This document shows, in pieces, positions 17,325 to 26,647 of a DNA stretch of 64,000 bases. The stretch is from positions 186,001 through 250,000 of the forward strand of contig NZ_ML133852.1 of the NCBI RefSeq assembly GCF_003994255.1, in the 5' to 3' direction. Made by a program: the position numbers and the translations under genes. The notes below the pieces were generated by a model. It saw only the letters and a program-made list of their open reading frames with translations, had not been told where the DNA came from and did not search any database. This DNA comes from Brachybacterium paraconglomeratum. Lineage in GTDB: Bacteria; Actinomycetota; Actinomycetes; Actinomycetales; Dermabacteraceae. The first letter of the stretch is position 1. Each line of letters starts with the position of its first letter.

Positions 17325-18656
17325 ATGACGACCACCGCCCCTCCCGGCCCCGCCGCGGCCGTCCCGCCCGTCGGCTACTCCGCCCACGACCTCGAGCGCT
17401 GGGTGCCCGAGCCGCCGAAGTCCCAGGCCCGCACGCCCTTCCAGCGGGATCGGGCCCGGGTGCTGCACTCCTCCGCGCTGCGCCGTCTCGGTGCGAAGAC
17501 CCAGGTGCTCGGCGCGGGCGCGAACGACTTCGTCCGCACCCGCCTCACCCACTCCCTCGAGGTCGCGCAGGTGGGACGCGACATCGGCGCCGAGCTCGGC
17601 TGCGACCCCGACGTGGTCGACGCCGCCTGCCTCTCCCACGACCTCGGCCACCCGCCCTTCGGCCACAACGGCGAGAAGGTCCTCGACGACCTCGCGAAGG
17701 ACTTCGGCGGCTTCGAGGGCAACGCCCAGACCCTGCGCCTGCTCACCCGCCTCGAGCCCAAGGTGATCGGACCGGAGCGCCCCCACGGGCTGAACCTCAC
17801 CCGCGCCTGCGTCGACGCTGCGATCAAGTACCCCTGGTCGCGCGGCGAGGGCCCGGACCCGGACTCCCCGAAGTTCGGCACCTACGCCGACGACCACGAC
17901 GTCTACTCCTGGGCGCGCGAGGGCGCCGTGGAGGGACGGAAGTGCTTCGAGGCGCAGGTCATGGACCTCGCCGACGACATCGCCTATTCCGTCCACGACA
18001 TCGAGGACGCGATCACCGGACGCACCCTCGACCTCGGCCGCCTGCGCGACCCGATGGAGCGCTCCGCCGCGCTGTACGTCGTCCAGGACTGGTACATGCC
18101 CCACGAGAGCCTCGACGCGCTGGACGCGGCGCTGACCCGCCTCGAGGCCGAGCCCTCCTGGATGTCCGCCTTCGACGGGTCGATGCGCTCGGCCGCGGCG
18201 CTGAAGGACATGGCCAGCCAGCTCATCGGCCGCTTCACCCGCTCCGCGATCACCGCCACCCGCGCCGAGCACGGGCCCGCGCCCCTGTCCCGCTACGGCG
18301 GCGACGTGATCGTGCCGGAGGGGACCCACGTCGAGATCGCGGTGCTGAAGGGCCTGGCCGCCGCGTACGTGATGTCCTCCGCCTCCCAGCAGCCCGTCTA
18401 CGAGGCGCAGGAGGAGATCATCCGCGACCTCTACTCCCGGCTGTGGCACACCGGCACCCAGCACCTCAGCCCCCTGTTCGCGGAGCTGTGGCAGCAGGCC
18501 GAGGACGACGACGCCCGGCGACGCGTGATCGTCGACCAGATCGCCTCCTACACCGATGTCACCGCGAGGCGCCTGCACGAGGTGCTCTACGACCGCGCCC
18601 TCACGCACGTCACCGCCGCGGACATGCCCCTGCCCGGCCTCGGATCGGAGCTCTGA
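17325..18656 (+). CDS. dgt: Deoxyguanosinetriphosphate triphosphohydrolase-like protein
   Basis: This 443-residue HD-domain protein begins 3 bp after the dusB stop. The metal site is formed by RLTHSLEV (His76) and CLSHDLGHPPFGH (His105-Asp106), with a later DLADDIAYSVHD motif supplying the last aspartate. Family members hydrolyse dNTPs to nucleosides and triphosphate. In actinobacteria the gene commonly sits directly before dnaG, as here. Substrate preference cannot be read from sequence. Confidence 0.92.
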   Translation: MTTTAPPGPAAAVPPVGYSAHDLERWVPEPPKSQARTPFQRDRARVLHSSALRRLGAKTQVLGAGANDFVRTRLTHSLEVAQVGRDIGAELGCDPDVVDAACLSHDLGHPPFGHNGEKVLDDLAKDFGGFEGNAQTLRLLTRLEPKVIGPERPHGLNLTRACVDAAIKYPWSRGEGPDPDSPKFGTYADDHDVYSWAREGAVEGRKCFEAQVMDLADDIAYSVHDIEDAITGRTLDLGRLRDPMERSAALYVVQDWYMPHESLDALDAALTRLEAEPSWMSAFDGSMRSAAALKDMASQLIGRFTRSAITATRAEHGPAPLSRYGGDVIVPEGTHVEIAVLKGLAAAYVMSSASQQPVYEAQEEIIRDLYSRLWHTGTQHLSPLFAELWQQAEDDDARRRVIVDQIASYTDVTARRLHEVLYDRALTHVTAADMPLPGLGSEL

Positions 18657-18660
18657 GCGG

Positions 18661-20634
18661 GTGGCACAGGGACTGATCCGCCGCGCCGACGTGGACCTCG
18701 TGCGCGAGCGCTCCCGCCTGGACGAGGTCGTCTCCGAGCACGTCACGCTGCGCACCGCCGGGATCGGCTCGATGAAGGGGCTGTGCCCCTTCCACGACGA
18801 GAAGACGCCCTCGTTCAACATCCGCCCCCAGCTCGGCCACTGGCACTGCTTCGGCTGCGGCGAGGGCGGGGACGTGATCTCCTTCGTCCAGAAGATCAAC
18901 CACCTCAGCTTCGTCGAGGCGGTCGAGATGCTCGCCGGGCGCTACGGCGTCCAGCTGCACTACGAGGAGGGCGACGGCAAGGGCGGGGACCGGCCCGACT
19001 TCGGGACCCGGCGCCGCCTCCTGGACGCCCACTCGATCGCGGAGGAGTTCTACCGCGAGCAGCTCTCCGCCCCGATCGGCGAGATCGGGCGGCGCTTCCT
19101 CACCGAGCGCGGCTTCGACCAGGCCGCCGCCGAGCACTTCGGCGTCGGCTTCGCGCCCGAGGGCTGGGACTCGCTGACCTCGGTGCTGCGCGGACGGGGC
19201 TTCACCGAGGAGGAGCTCACCGCCAGCGGGCTCGTCTCCCAGGGCCAGCGCGGCGTCTACGACCGCTTCCGCGGGCGCCTCGTGTGGCCGATCCGCGACA
19301 TCACCGGCAAGACCATCGGCTTCGGGGCGCGGCGCCTGCTCGAGTCCGACCAGGGCCCCAAGTACCTCAACACCCCCGAGACCGCGATCTACCACAAGTC
19401 CTCCGTGCTCTACGGCCTCGACCTCGCCCGGAAGGAGATCGCCTCCCAGCACCGCGTGGTGGTCGTCGAGGGCTACACCGACGTGATGGCCGCACACCTG
19501 GCCGGGGTCACCACCGCCGTCGCCTCCTGCGGCACGGCCTTCGGCGCCGAGCACGTGAAGATCGTCCGCCGCGTGATGGGTGACTCGAACCCGTCGGCCG
19601 GGCTGCGGCTGAACACCGACGGGAAGGGCCTGGCCGGGGAGGTCGTCTTCACCTTCGACGGCGACGCCGCCGGGCAGAAGGCGGCGCTGCGCGCCTTCGA
19701 GGAGGACCAGCGCTTCGTCGCCCAGACCTACGTCGCGGTCGAGCCGAACGGCCTGGACCCCTGCGATCTCAGGATCCAGCGCGGCGACGAGGCGGTGCGG
19801 GAGCTGATCGAGACCCGTCGGCCGCTGTTCGAGTTCGCGATCCGCACCGCCATCTCCCAGGTCGACCTCGACACCGTCGAGGGCCAGGTCACCGCGCTGC
19901 GGATGGCCGCGCCGGTCGTGGCGAGGATCCGGGACCGTGCGATGCGGCCCGAGTACGCGCGCCGGCTCGCCGGCTGGCTCGGGATGGAGGAGCGGACCGT
20001 GCTGCGCGCCGTGCACGACGCCGCCCGCACCGAGGGCGGCGGGCACCGCGCCCACGAGATGCCGCCCGAGCGGACGGGGGAGCGGCCCGGTGCCCCGGTG
20101 ATCGAGGACGACGGTGGCGCCCTGCCGATCCCGCGCCTGGCCGACGTGGTCAGCCCCCGCGACCCCGTGGGCCAGGTCGAGACCCAGTCGCTGGCGGTGA
20201 TGCTGCAGGCCCCGCACCTGCTGGACGCGGAGCGTGTGGCCGGCCTGCCGGACGACTCCTTCCACGTCCCTGCCCTGCAGGGGGTGTGGGACGTGATGCT
20301 GGCCGCGGGAACCCTCCTGGACGCCGTGGGCGGGCAGCTGCCCGCCGCGCGCTATCTGGAGCAGGTCCTCGAGATCGCCGGCGAGACGGTGCGGCCGCTC
20401 ATCGTGGAGATCGCGAACCTCGACCTGCCGGCCCGCAGCGAGGAGGCGCTGGGACGGCTCGGCGTCTCGCTCCTGGACCGTCTCAGCGAGCTGTCGATCA
20501 CGCGCGAGTACTCCGTGCTCAAACAGCGCCTCCAGCGCACCGATCCCTCCGACGCGGAGCGCTACCAGCAGATCATGGCGCGTCTGACCGAGGTGCAGAT
20601 CAAGCGTCGGTCGCTGCGGGCACCGTCGGACTGA
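18661..20634 (+). CDS. dnaG: DNA primase
   Basis: From GTG 18661, 4 bp after the dgt stop, the protein has 657 residues. The N-terminal CHC2 zinc finger is complete (Cys42 and His45 in CPFHDEK, Cys63 and Cys66 in CFGCGEGGD). The TOPRIM core follows with VVVVEGYTDVMAAH and the acidic motif FTFDGDAAGQKA. The C-terminal DnaB-helicase interaction domain follows. It synthesises RNA primers at the replication fork. A 17-residue stretch around MGDSNPSAGLRLNTDGKGLAGE lies between the TOPRIM motifs and is common in actinobacterial primases. Confidence 0.95.
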   Translation: MAQGLIRRADVDLVRERSRLDEVVSEHVTLRTAGIGSMKGLCPFHDEKTPSFNIRPQLGHWHCFGCGEGGDVISFVQKINHLSFVEAVEMLAGRYGVQLHYEEGDGKGGDRPDFGTRRRLLDAHSIAEEFYREQLSAPIGEIGRRFLTERGFDQAAAEHFGVGFAPEGWDSLTSVLRGRGFTEEELTASGLVSQGQRGVYDRFRGRLVWPIRDITGKTIGFGARRLLESDQGPKYLNTPETAIYHKSSVLYGLDLARKEIASQHRVVVVEGYTDVMAAHLAGVTTAVASCGTAFGAEHVKIVRRVMGDSNPSAGLRLNTDGKGLAGEVVFTFDGDAAGQKAALRAFEEDQRFVAQTYVAVEPNGLDPCDLRIQRGDEAVRELIETRRPLFEFAIRTAISQVDLDTVEGQVTALRMAAPVVARIRDRAMRPEYARRLAGWLGMEERTVLRAVHDAARTEGGGHRAHEMPPERTGERPGAPVIEDDGGALPIPRLADVVSPRDPVGQVETQSLAVMLQAPHLLDAERVAGLPDDSFHVPALQGVWDVMLAAGTLLDAVGGQLPAARYLEQVLEIAGETVRPLIVEIANLDLPARSEEALGRLGVSLLDRLSELSITREYSVLKQRLQRTDPSDAERYQQIMARLTEVQIKRRSLRAPSD

Positions 20635-20853
20635 CGGCACCGCTCGAGGAGGCGCGTCCGGCCCGGAGTCCGCGCTCGCGTGCCGCCTCGCGGCGCTCGC
20701 GGTCTGTCGCGTCGTCGGGGCCGGCGGTCAGCAGATCGGCGGCGGAGCGCCAGCGCTTGCCGGCCCTGCGCGCCGCGGGGAGGCGGGAGGGCTCTCGGCA
20801 GGGTGTACGGACCGCGCGGACGTCCGACGCCGGCAGGACGCTACGATCCTGGG

Positions 20854-21525
20854 ATGGACCAAGGTGGCGGCGCCCAGGAGTCGCGACGGGCGGGGACCGC
20901 GCATCCGGTCGCGGCCGGCGCAGCGGATGAGGCGCCCTACGCCGACGCGTCGGGCGAGTGGACGGAGAGGCCCGGGGAAGCGGCGAGGGGCGAGCATTCC
21001 GACGGCTACTGGTACCCCGAGCACGACTCCGCGATCGACCTGCTCGCGGCGCTGCGCACCTACCAGGCCGCACACGGCGACATGCGCCGTCGGACGAGCG
21101 CCGGGATGGACATGAACATGACCGATCTGGCCGCGCTGCGCCATGTCATCGCGCACGAGCGGCACGAGGAGCCGCTGACCCCTCTGGGCCTGGCGCGGCT
21201 GCTCAGAATCTCCGGCGCCTCCAGCTCGAAGCTGCTGGACCGTCTCACCGCTTCGGGGCATCTGCAACGGGTCCCGAACCCGGATGATCGCCGCTCGAGC
21301 GTCGTCGTCGCGACTGACCACGGGCACACGCAGGTCCGGGAGCGCCTGGACGGCCTGCACACGCGGATGCAGGAGGCGGCGGAGCAGGTGCCCGAGGAGG
21401 TACGCGGTGAGGTCGCCGCCTTCCTCCGCCGCATCGCGGGGGCGCTCGATGCCGAGAGCACCTCCGACGCGCCGCTCTCCTCGGTCGAGCGGTCATCTCC
21501 GGCCCCAGCCCCACGCAGACGATGA
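20854..21525 (+). CDS. MarR-family transcriptional regulator
   Basis: From ATG 20854 the protein has 223 residues: about 55 disordered residues, a helix (DLLAALRTYQAAHGDMRR), then a MarR winged helix with LGLARLLRISGASSSKLLDRL (about residues 115-135) and the wing VPNPDDRRSSVVVATDHG. A TACGAT hexamer ends 6 bp before the ATG, which fits a leaderless transcript. The N-terminal extension is longer than in most MarR proteins. Ligand and target genes are unknown; it is 18 kb from the tam palindrome, and similarity to TamR is not evident. Confidence 0.8.
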   Translation: MDQGGGAQESRRAGTAHPVAAGAADEAPYADASGEWTERPGEAARGEHSDGYWYPEHDSAIDLLAALRTYQAAHGDMRRRTSAGMDMNMTDLAALRHVIAHERHEEPLTPLGLARLLRISGASSSKLLDRLTASGHLQRVPNPDDRRSSVVVATDHGHTQVRERLDGLHTRMQEAAEQVPEEVRGEVAAFLRRIAGALDAESTSDAPLSSVERSSPAPAPRRR

Positions 21526-21774
21526 CCCCGCCGGTGACGGCGAGGCCTCGGACACCCCTGTCGGGCGCGCCGTGTCACAGCGCCTCCTCCTGCACCCGGG
21601 GCACAGTGCGGCCGCGGCGTCAAAGGGGGCGCTGGGCGTTGCCCGGCATGGCGTGCCGCCGAGCGTGCACCGTGCCGCGGCATTGCTCCACGCGTCCATA
21701 GCTCGGCGAGGTAGCGTGAGAGGAGCCGACGTGATCGGGTGGCCCACCGCCCGCTCCGGAATCGAGGAGTCGCC

Positions 21775-23166
21775 GTGAGGATCGAGACCCGCTACCACCT
21801 CGAGCATCCCCGGGACGAGGTGAACGCCTGGCTGGAACGGCCCGGAGCACTCACACGGCTCACCCCGCCGGGTCTCGCCACGGCCGAGGACGCCGCCGAG
21901 GGCGGCACCAGGCAGGGCCGTCTCGTCGGCGTGCGCCTCGGCCCGACGCTGCTCCCGCAGCCGCTGCGCCCCCGCTGGCTGCTGCGCCACGCCGATGCGA
22001 CGGCGCCCTTCGACTTCGCCGACCAGCAGGTGCGCGGCCCCTGGCGCACCTGGCGGCATGAGCACGCGGTCGAGCAGAGCCGCTCGGGCGCCGCGGTGCA
22101 CGACCGCCTCGAGGTCGAGCTGCCTCGGCGCCTCGAGCGATGGGAGCCCCGTGTCGGGGAGCTGGTGCGGGGCGTGCTCCACTTCCGCGCCCGCCAGCTG
22201 CGCGAGGACCTCGCCTTCCACGCGGCGCGGGCGGGCCGGCGCCCGCTCACCGTGGCGATCGCCGGGTCCTCGGGGCTCATCGGCAGCCAGCTGGCGGCGC
22301 TGCTGCGCACCGGCGGTCACACCGTCCGGCCGCTCGTGCGGCGCGCCGCGGCGGCGCCGGGAGAGATCTCCTGGGACCCACAGGGAGGGCGGCTCGACCC
22401 CGCCGACCTCGAGGGCGTGGACGTCGTGGTCAACCTCGGGGGTCGGTCGATCGCAACGCGATGGACCGCCCCGGCACGGGCGGAGATCCGCGCCTCCCGC
22501 CTCGCGGGGACCACGCTCCTCTCCCGCACCCTCGCCGGTATGGCCGATGGGCCGACGGCCCTCGTGCAGGCCTCCGCCATCGGGTACTACGGGCCGCGCC
22601 GGCCGGGGGAGAAGCTGGTCGAGGACTCCGGCCCGGGGGAGGGGTTCCTCGCCGAGGTGGTGCGCGACTGGGAGGCCGCGACGACCCCGGCGCGCGAGGC
22701 AGGACTGCGGGTGGCGCTGCTCCGCACGGGACTGGTGCTCAGCGACGGCGGCGGATCGCTGCTGCCGCAGCTGCCGCTGTTCCTCGCGGGAGTGGGCGGT
22801 CGGCTCACCGCGCGGGACGCGGCCATCTCCTGGATCTCGCTCGACGACATGGTCCGGGCCTACGCCCACGTGATCCTCTCGAGCACGGCGGCCGGGCCGC
22901 TGAACACGGTCGCGCCGGGAACGGTCACCGCCGGCGAGTTCGCCAGGGCCCTCGGGCGGGTGCTGCACCGGCCCGCCCTGCTGCCCGTCCCCGCCGCCGG
23001 ACCTGCGCTCCTGCTCGGCTGCGCCGGGGCCGACGAGCTGATCCGCACCGACCAGGACGTCTCGGACGACCGGCTGCGCAGGAGCGGCTTCGAGCCTGCT
23101 CACCCCGAGCTCGAGCACGCGCTGAGACACCTGCTGCGGCAGATGCCCGCCGAGGGGGAGGAGTAG
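21775..23166 (+). CDS. TIGR01777-family epimerase with N-terminal SRPBCC domain
   Basis: GTG 21775 follows GAGGAG and yields 463 residues. Residues 1-150 look like an SRPBCC (START-like) ligand-binding domain with RPRWLLRHADATAPFDFADQ. Then an extended-SDR fold begins at VAIAGSSGLIGSQLAALL (NAD(P)-binding GxxGxxG) and includes ASAIGYYG, the YxxxK-region equivalent of TIGR01777 proteins, and a C-terminal DUF1731-like part. Substrate unknown; the fused architecture is common in actinobacteria. The stop codon overlaps the 3' end of the convergent tRNA gene by 3 nt. Confidence 0.85.
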   Translation: MRIETRYHLEHPRDEVNAWLERPGALTRLTPPGLATAEDAAEGGTRQGRLVGVRLGPTLLPQPLRPRWLLRHADATAPFDFADQQVRGPWRTWRHEHAVEQSRSGAAVHDRLEVELPRRLERWEPRVGELVRGVLHFRARQLREDLAFHAARAGRRPLTVAIAGSSGLIGSQLAALLRTGGHTVRPLVRRAAAAPGEISWDPQGGRLDPADLEGVDVVVNLGGRSIATRWTAPARAEIRASRLAGTTLLSRTLAGMADGPTALVQASAIGYYGPRRPGEKLVEDSGPGEGFLAEVVRDWEAATTPAREAGLRVALLRTGLVLSDGGGSLLPQLPLFLAGVGGRLTARDAAISWISLDDMVRAYAHVILSSTAAGPLNTVAPGTVTAGEFARALGRVLHRPALLPVPAAGPALLLGCAGADELIRTDQDVSDDRLRRSGFEPAHPELEHALRHLLRQMPAEGEE

Positions 23167-23237
23167 CCCAGGCGGGGCTTGAACCCGCGACCGACGGATT
23201 ATGAGTCCGCTGCTCTGACCGGCTGAGCTACTGGGCC
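23164..23237 (-). tRNA. tRNA-Met (CAU), elongator type
   Basis: The reverse complement folds as a 74-nt tRNA: acceptor GGCCCAG with CTGGGCT (final pair G-U), D arm, anticodon arm GCGGA-CTCATAA-TCCGT, T arm GCGGG-TTCAAGC-CCCGC and discriminator A. The anticodon is CAU. The paired first position and the anticodon stem argue against initiator tRNA; an Ile tRNA with modified C34 cannot be fully excluded. CCA is not encoded. Confidence 0.93.
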
Positions 23238-23547
23238 GTGGCCCCTCGAGAGGGCCCGGACGAATCTACCACGCACGGCCGCATGACCTGGTTCGACGCC
23301 GCGCCACGGGCCCCGCGGGCACTCCGACTCAGACGGGCTGGCGGGTCGCGGCGGCGCCACCCGCCTCCTCGAGGTGCTCCGGAGGAATGGCGACCTCCTC
23401 GATCCGGGAGCGGCGGTCCGGGCGATGACGCGTCAGCATCCACGACGGGACCCGGCGCGGACGCGTAACCTTCGTCATAGTGGCCGGTCGTGAGGGGGTT
23501 CCGGGATGCGAGCCCGGCCCCGATCCTGCTACAGTCGTCCAGGTCGA

Positions 23548-23619
23548 TCCCGCATAGCTCAACGGCAGAGCATTCGACTGTTAATCGAAGGGTTGTTGGT
23601 TCGAATCCAACTGCGGGAG
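23548..23619 (+). tRNA. tRNA-Asn (GUU)
   Basis: A 72-nt cloverleaf: acceptor TCCCGCA with TGCGGGA, anticodon loop CTGTTAA (anticodon GUU), T arm TTGG-TTCGAAT-CCAA and discriminator G. CCA is not encoded. A strong terminator follows. Confidence 0.95.
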
Positions 23620-23626
23620 CCCCTGC

Positions 23627-23664
23627 GACTCAGCCCCGGCCTCGTCCGGGGCTGAGTCATTTCT
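23627..23664 (+). terminator. Terminator after tRNA-Asn
   Basis: Arms 23627-23639 and 23646-23658 form a perfect 13-bp GC-rich stem with a 6-base loop, followed by atttct. This is one of the few hairpins in the window with T residues after the stem. Confidence 0.85.
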
Positions 23665-23691
23665 CCTCCGGCCCCCTGAAGGAGCATGCCG

Positions 23692-24162
23692 ATGCCCTCC
23701 CTGCCCGATGACCGCTTCCCGCTCCCGGAGGACTTCGGTCCCGGCAGCGTGTGGGCGGACCGCACCGGCCACCGCACCCTCGTCGGCCGGACCCAGCGCG
23801 GCGTCGAGATCCCGATCGGCCACGGCGAGGGCGAGGCGAGCCCCGGCGAGCTGCTCAAGCTCGCCTTGATCGGCTGCGCCGGGATGAGCAGCGACGTGAA
23901 CCTCGCCCGCCGCCTCGGCGAGGACTTCGAGGCTCGGCTGTGGGCCCACGGCACCTCCGACGAGGCCGAGAACCGCTACCTGTCGATCGCCGAGGAGGTG
24001 CAGCTCCCGCTCGAGGGGCTCACCGCGCAGGAGATCGCCACGGTCGTGAAGGTCTTCGACCGGGCCGTCGCCGCGGGCTGCACCGTCGAGCGCAGTGTCG
24101 TCCCCGGCGTCGAGGTCACCCACCGGGTACTCGGCGCGGAGCCGGGGGAGGAGCAGGCGTGA
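23692..24162 (+). CDS. OsmC-family protein
   Basis: This 156-residue protein has the OsmC/Ohr layout: an N-terminal beta region, then ASPGELLKLALIGCAGMSSDVNLARRLG with a conserved cysteine (about residue 61), and a C-terminal part with VFDRAVAAGCTVERS that includes the second cysteine of the peroxidatic pair. Family members reduce organic hydroperoxides. ATG 23692 lies 8 nt after AAGGAG; the ATG at 23686 is too close to it. The gene overlaps def (GTGA). Confidence 0.83.
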   Translation: MPSLPDDRFPLPEDFGPGSVWADRTGHRTLVGRTQRGVEIPIGHGEGEASPGELLKLALIGCAGMSSDVNLARRLGEDFEARLWAHGTSDEAENRYLSIAEEVQLPLEGLTAQEIATVVKVFDRAVAAGCTVERSVVPGVEVTHRVLGAEPGEEQA

Positions 24163-24650
24163 CCGTCCGTCCCATCCGAGTCGTCGGCGACCCCGTCCTG
24201 CGCACCCCCTGCGACCCGATCCGCACGGTCACCGACGGCACCCGCACCCTCGTGCGGGACCTGCTCGACACCGTGGACGACCCCGCCCGCGCGGGCGTGG
24301 CCGCGAACCAGATCGGCATCGGCCAGCGCGCCTTCTCCTGGCACCTGGTCGAGACCGGTGAGCTCGGGTACATCCTCAACCCCGTCATCGTCGAGCTCTC
24401 CGAGGAGCTGCAGCACGACGACGAGGGCTGCCTCTCCGTGCCCGGGCTCTTCTTCCCGCGCACCCGCTCCGCCTTTGCCCGCTGCGTGGGCACGGACCTC
24501 GAGGGCGAGGAGATCGAGCTGGCCGGCGAAGGGCTCATCGCCCGCCTCATCCAGCACGAGGTCGGCCACCTCGACGGGGAGCTCTACATCGACGGCCTCG
24601 AACGCTCCGTGAAGAAGCGCGCGTTGCGCCAGATCAGGGAGACCCTTTAA
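24159..24650 (+). CDS. def: Peptide deformylase
   Basis: A 163-residue enzyme that removes the N-formyl group from new proteins. The three family motifs are visible: GVAANQIG (about residues 46-53), EGCLSVPG with metal Cys91, and QHEVGHLDG with His133, Glu134 and His137. The position usually filled by Asp in HExxDH-type variants is Gly here, outside the metal ligands. Translation is coupled to osmC through a GTGA overlap. Confidence 0.93.
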   Translation: MTVRPIRVVGDPVLRTPCDPIRTVTDGTRTLVRDLLDTVDDPARAGVAANQIGIGQRAFSWHLVETGELGYILNPVIVELSEELQHDDEGCLSVPGLFFPRTRSAFARCVGTDLEGEEIELAGEGLIARLIQHEVGHLDGELYIDGLERSVKKRALRQIRETL

Positions 24651-24739
24651 GCTCGTCTCGGACAGACACGCGCTGCCATCGGTTCCGTCCATGGTTTCGA
24701 TTCGTTGGGGAAGACGCATCGGACACCGGAAGGAACGAG

Positions 24740-25231
24740 ATGACTCAGGGCGTTCTGTACATCCACTCGGCCCCGCGCGCCCTCACGCCCCACATCGAAT
24801 GGGCGGCCAGCGGGGTCCTCGGCATGCCCGCACGCATCCGCTGGGAGGACCAGCCCGTCGGCCGCGGCCTGCAGCGGGCCGAGATGACCTGGCGCGGCCG
24901 TGAGGACACCGGCGCACGCCTGGTCAGCGCGCTGCGCGGCATGCACGAGGTGCGCTTCGAGGTGACCCAGGAGGCGACCGCCGCCGTCGACGGCGCCCGA
25001 TGGAGCTGCACGCCCGAGCTCGGCATCCACCACGCCGCGACCGACCACGCCGGCAACATCGTGCTCACCGAGGACCACGTGCGCGGCTGCATGGAGCGCG
25101 CCGGCTCCGACCCGCGCGCCCTCCCGCGCGAGCTCGGCATCGCGCTCGGCGCGCCGTGGGATGAGGAGCTGGAGATCTACCGCCACGCCGGCGAGGGCGT
25201 GCCGATGCGCTGGCTGCACCGCGTCAGCTGA
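24740..25231 (+). CDS. DUF3145 protein
   Basis: A 163-residue protein starting MTQGVLYIHSAPRALTPHIE, the typical beginning of the actinobacterial DUF3145 family, with SCTPELGIHHAATDHAGNI in the middle. No signal peptide or membrane span. Function is not known; the family is widespread and conserved in Actinobacteria, which suggests a core role. An AAGGA site precedes the ATG. It is convergent with fabF and shares a terminator. Confidence 0.87.
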   Translation: MTQGVLYIHSAPRALTPHIEWAASGVLGMPARIRWEDQPVGRGLQRAEMTWRGREDTGARLVSALRGMHEVRFEVTQEATAAVDGARWSCTPELGIHHAATDHAGNIVLTEDHVRGCMERAGSDPRALPRELGIALGAPWDEELEIYRHAGEGVPMRWLHRVS

Positions 25232-25266
25232 GCGCGCGTCGGCCGCGGCCGCACGACCCTCCGATG

Positions 25267-25310
25267 CGCGAAGGGCGCCCGTTCCCCGAGGGGAGCGGGC
25301 GCCCTTCGCG
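25267..25310. terminator. Bidirectional terminator between DUF3145 gene and fabF
   Basis: Perfect 15-bp arms at 25267-25281 and 25296-25310 (cgcgaagggcgcccg and its complement) enclose a 14-nt loop that can itself pair. It lies between convergent genes and can serve both. Confidence 0.85.
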
Positions 25311-25332
25311 AGCGCTGCGGCAGGGGTGCCGG

Positions 25333-26574
25333 TCAGGCCGTGGTGACCACCAGCGCGATGTCGTGGCCGCCGAAGCCGAAGGCGTTGTTGAGCACCGCGA
25401 GATCCCCCTCGGGGAGCTGCGCCGGGGCGCCGTTCGCGATCGCCATCGGGGTCTCGGGGTCGAGGTCCTCGATGTTGATCGTCGGCGGGACGGTGCGATG
25501 GTGCGCGGCGAGGACCGAGAACAGGGTCTCGAGCGCGCCCGCGCCGCCGAGCAGGTGCCCGGTCATCGACTTCGTCGAGGTGACGACGATCTGGTCGGTC
25601 ACGCCGTCCAGCGCGTCGGAGACCGCGCGCAGCTCGCCGATGTCGCCCAGCGGGGTGGAGGTGCCGTGGGCGTTGAGGTGCTTGATGTCCTTGGCGGCGA
25701 GGCCGGCGTCTTGGACCGCCTCGCGCACCGCGGCCGCCTGCCCCTCGGGGTTCGGGGCCGAGATGTGGTGGGCGTCGGAGGCCATGCCGCGGCCGGCGGC
25801 GTAGCCGTAGACGCGGGCGCCGCGCGCCTTCGCGTGCTCCTCGCTCTCGAGCACCAGGATCGCCGCGCCCTCGCCGAGCACGAAGCCGTCGCGGTCCACG
25901 TCGTAGGGGCGCGAGGCGTGCTCGGGATCGTCGACGCGCGTGGACAGGGCCCGGATGTTCGCGAAGGCCGCGATGGTCATCGGGTGGATGGACGCCTCGG
26001 TGCCCCCGACGACGACCACGTCGGCCCGGCCGTCGCGGATCATGCCCATGCCCAGCGCCACGGCCTCCGAGCCGGAGGCGCAGGCGGAGACGGGGGTGTG
26101 GGCGCCGGCGCGGGCACCGAGCTCCATGGAGATGTTCGCGGCGGAGGAGTTCGCCATCAGCATCGGCACGGTGAAGGGGTTGACGCGGCGGGCGCCGCGC
26201 TCGCGCACGACGTCCCACTGGTCCAGCGTCGTCCAGATGCCGCCGATGCCCGTGCCGACGACCACGCCGAGGCGGGTCGGGTCGACGTCGGGAGCGCCCG
26301 CATCGGCCCATGCCTCGCGGGCGGCGACCATCGCGTACTGGCCGGAGGGGTCGAGCTTCTTCGACTCGGGACGGCTCAGGGAGTCCAGCGCCCCGGGCAC
26401 CAGACGGCAGGCGAAGTCGACGGAGAGCCCGTAGGACTCCTTCCAGTCGTTCTCGAGGGTGCGGGCCGCGGAGGTCCCGGCCAGGGCCGCCTCCCACGTC
26501 GAGGCGACATCCGCGCCCAGCGGGTTGACGGTGCCGAGGCCGGTGACGGCGACTCGGGAACGGGAAGCGGACAT
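25333..26574 (-). CDS. fabF: Beta-ketoacyl-ACP synthase II
   Basis: The 413-residue condensing enzyme elongates acyl-ACP with malonyl-ACP. The Cys-His-His triad is complete: Cys165 in VSACASGSEA, His303 in NAHGTSTPLGD and His340 in SMTGHLLGGAG. It is the last gene of the minus-strand fabD-fabH-acpP-fabF set, 73 bp after acpP. In actinobacteria lacking FabB this enzyme carries chain elongation. Confidence 0.95.
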   Translation of the reverse strand: MSASRSRVAVTGLGTVNPLGADVASTWEAALAGTSAARTLENDWKESYGLSVDFACRLVPGALDSLSRPESKKLDPSGQYAMVAAREAWADAGAPDVDPTRLGVVVGTGIGGIWTTLDQWDVVRERGARRVNPFTVPMLMANSSAANISMELGARAGAHTPVSACASGSEAVALGMGMIRDGRADVVVVGGTEASIHPMTIAAFANIRALSTRVDDPEHASRPYDVDRDGFVLGEGAAILVLESEEHAKARGARVYGYAAGRGMASDAHHISAPNPEGQAAAVREAVQDAGLAAKDIKHLNAHGTSTPLGDIGELRAVSDALDGVTDQIVVTSTKSMTGHLLGGAGALETLFSVLAAHHRTVPPTINIEDLDPETPMAIANGAPAQLPEGDLAVLNNAFGFGGHDIALVVTTA

Positions 26575-26647
26575 GCGGACCTCCGGGTCGGGGCAGACGG
26601 GGAACGGCGACGCCCGGGACGAACCCGTCCCGGGCGTCAGGCGGGGC

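Noticed and set aside
16032-18899. 955-codon minus-strand frame opposite dusB and dgt
   Set aside because: Antisense shadow spanning two well-supported genes and their junction.
20854-21525. The MarR gene as the TamR that binds the palindrome at 2702
   Set aside because: No sequence feature specific to the TamR/UrtR group is visible, it is 18 kb away and its own promoter lacks the palindrome. Kept as an unassigned MarR regulator.
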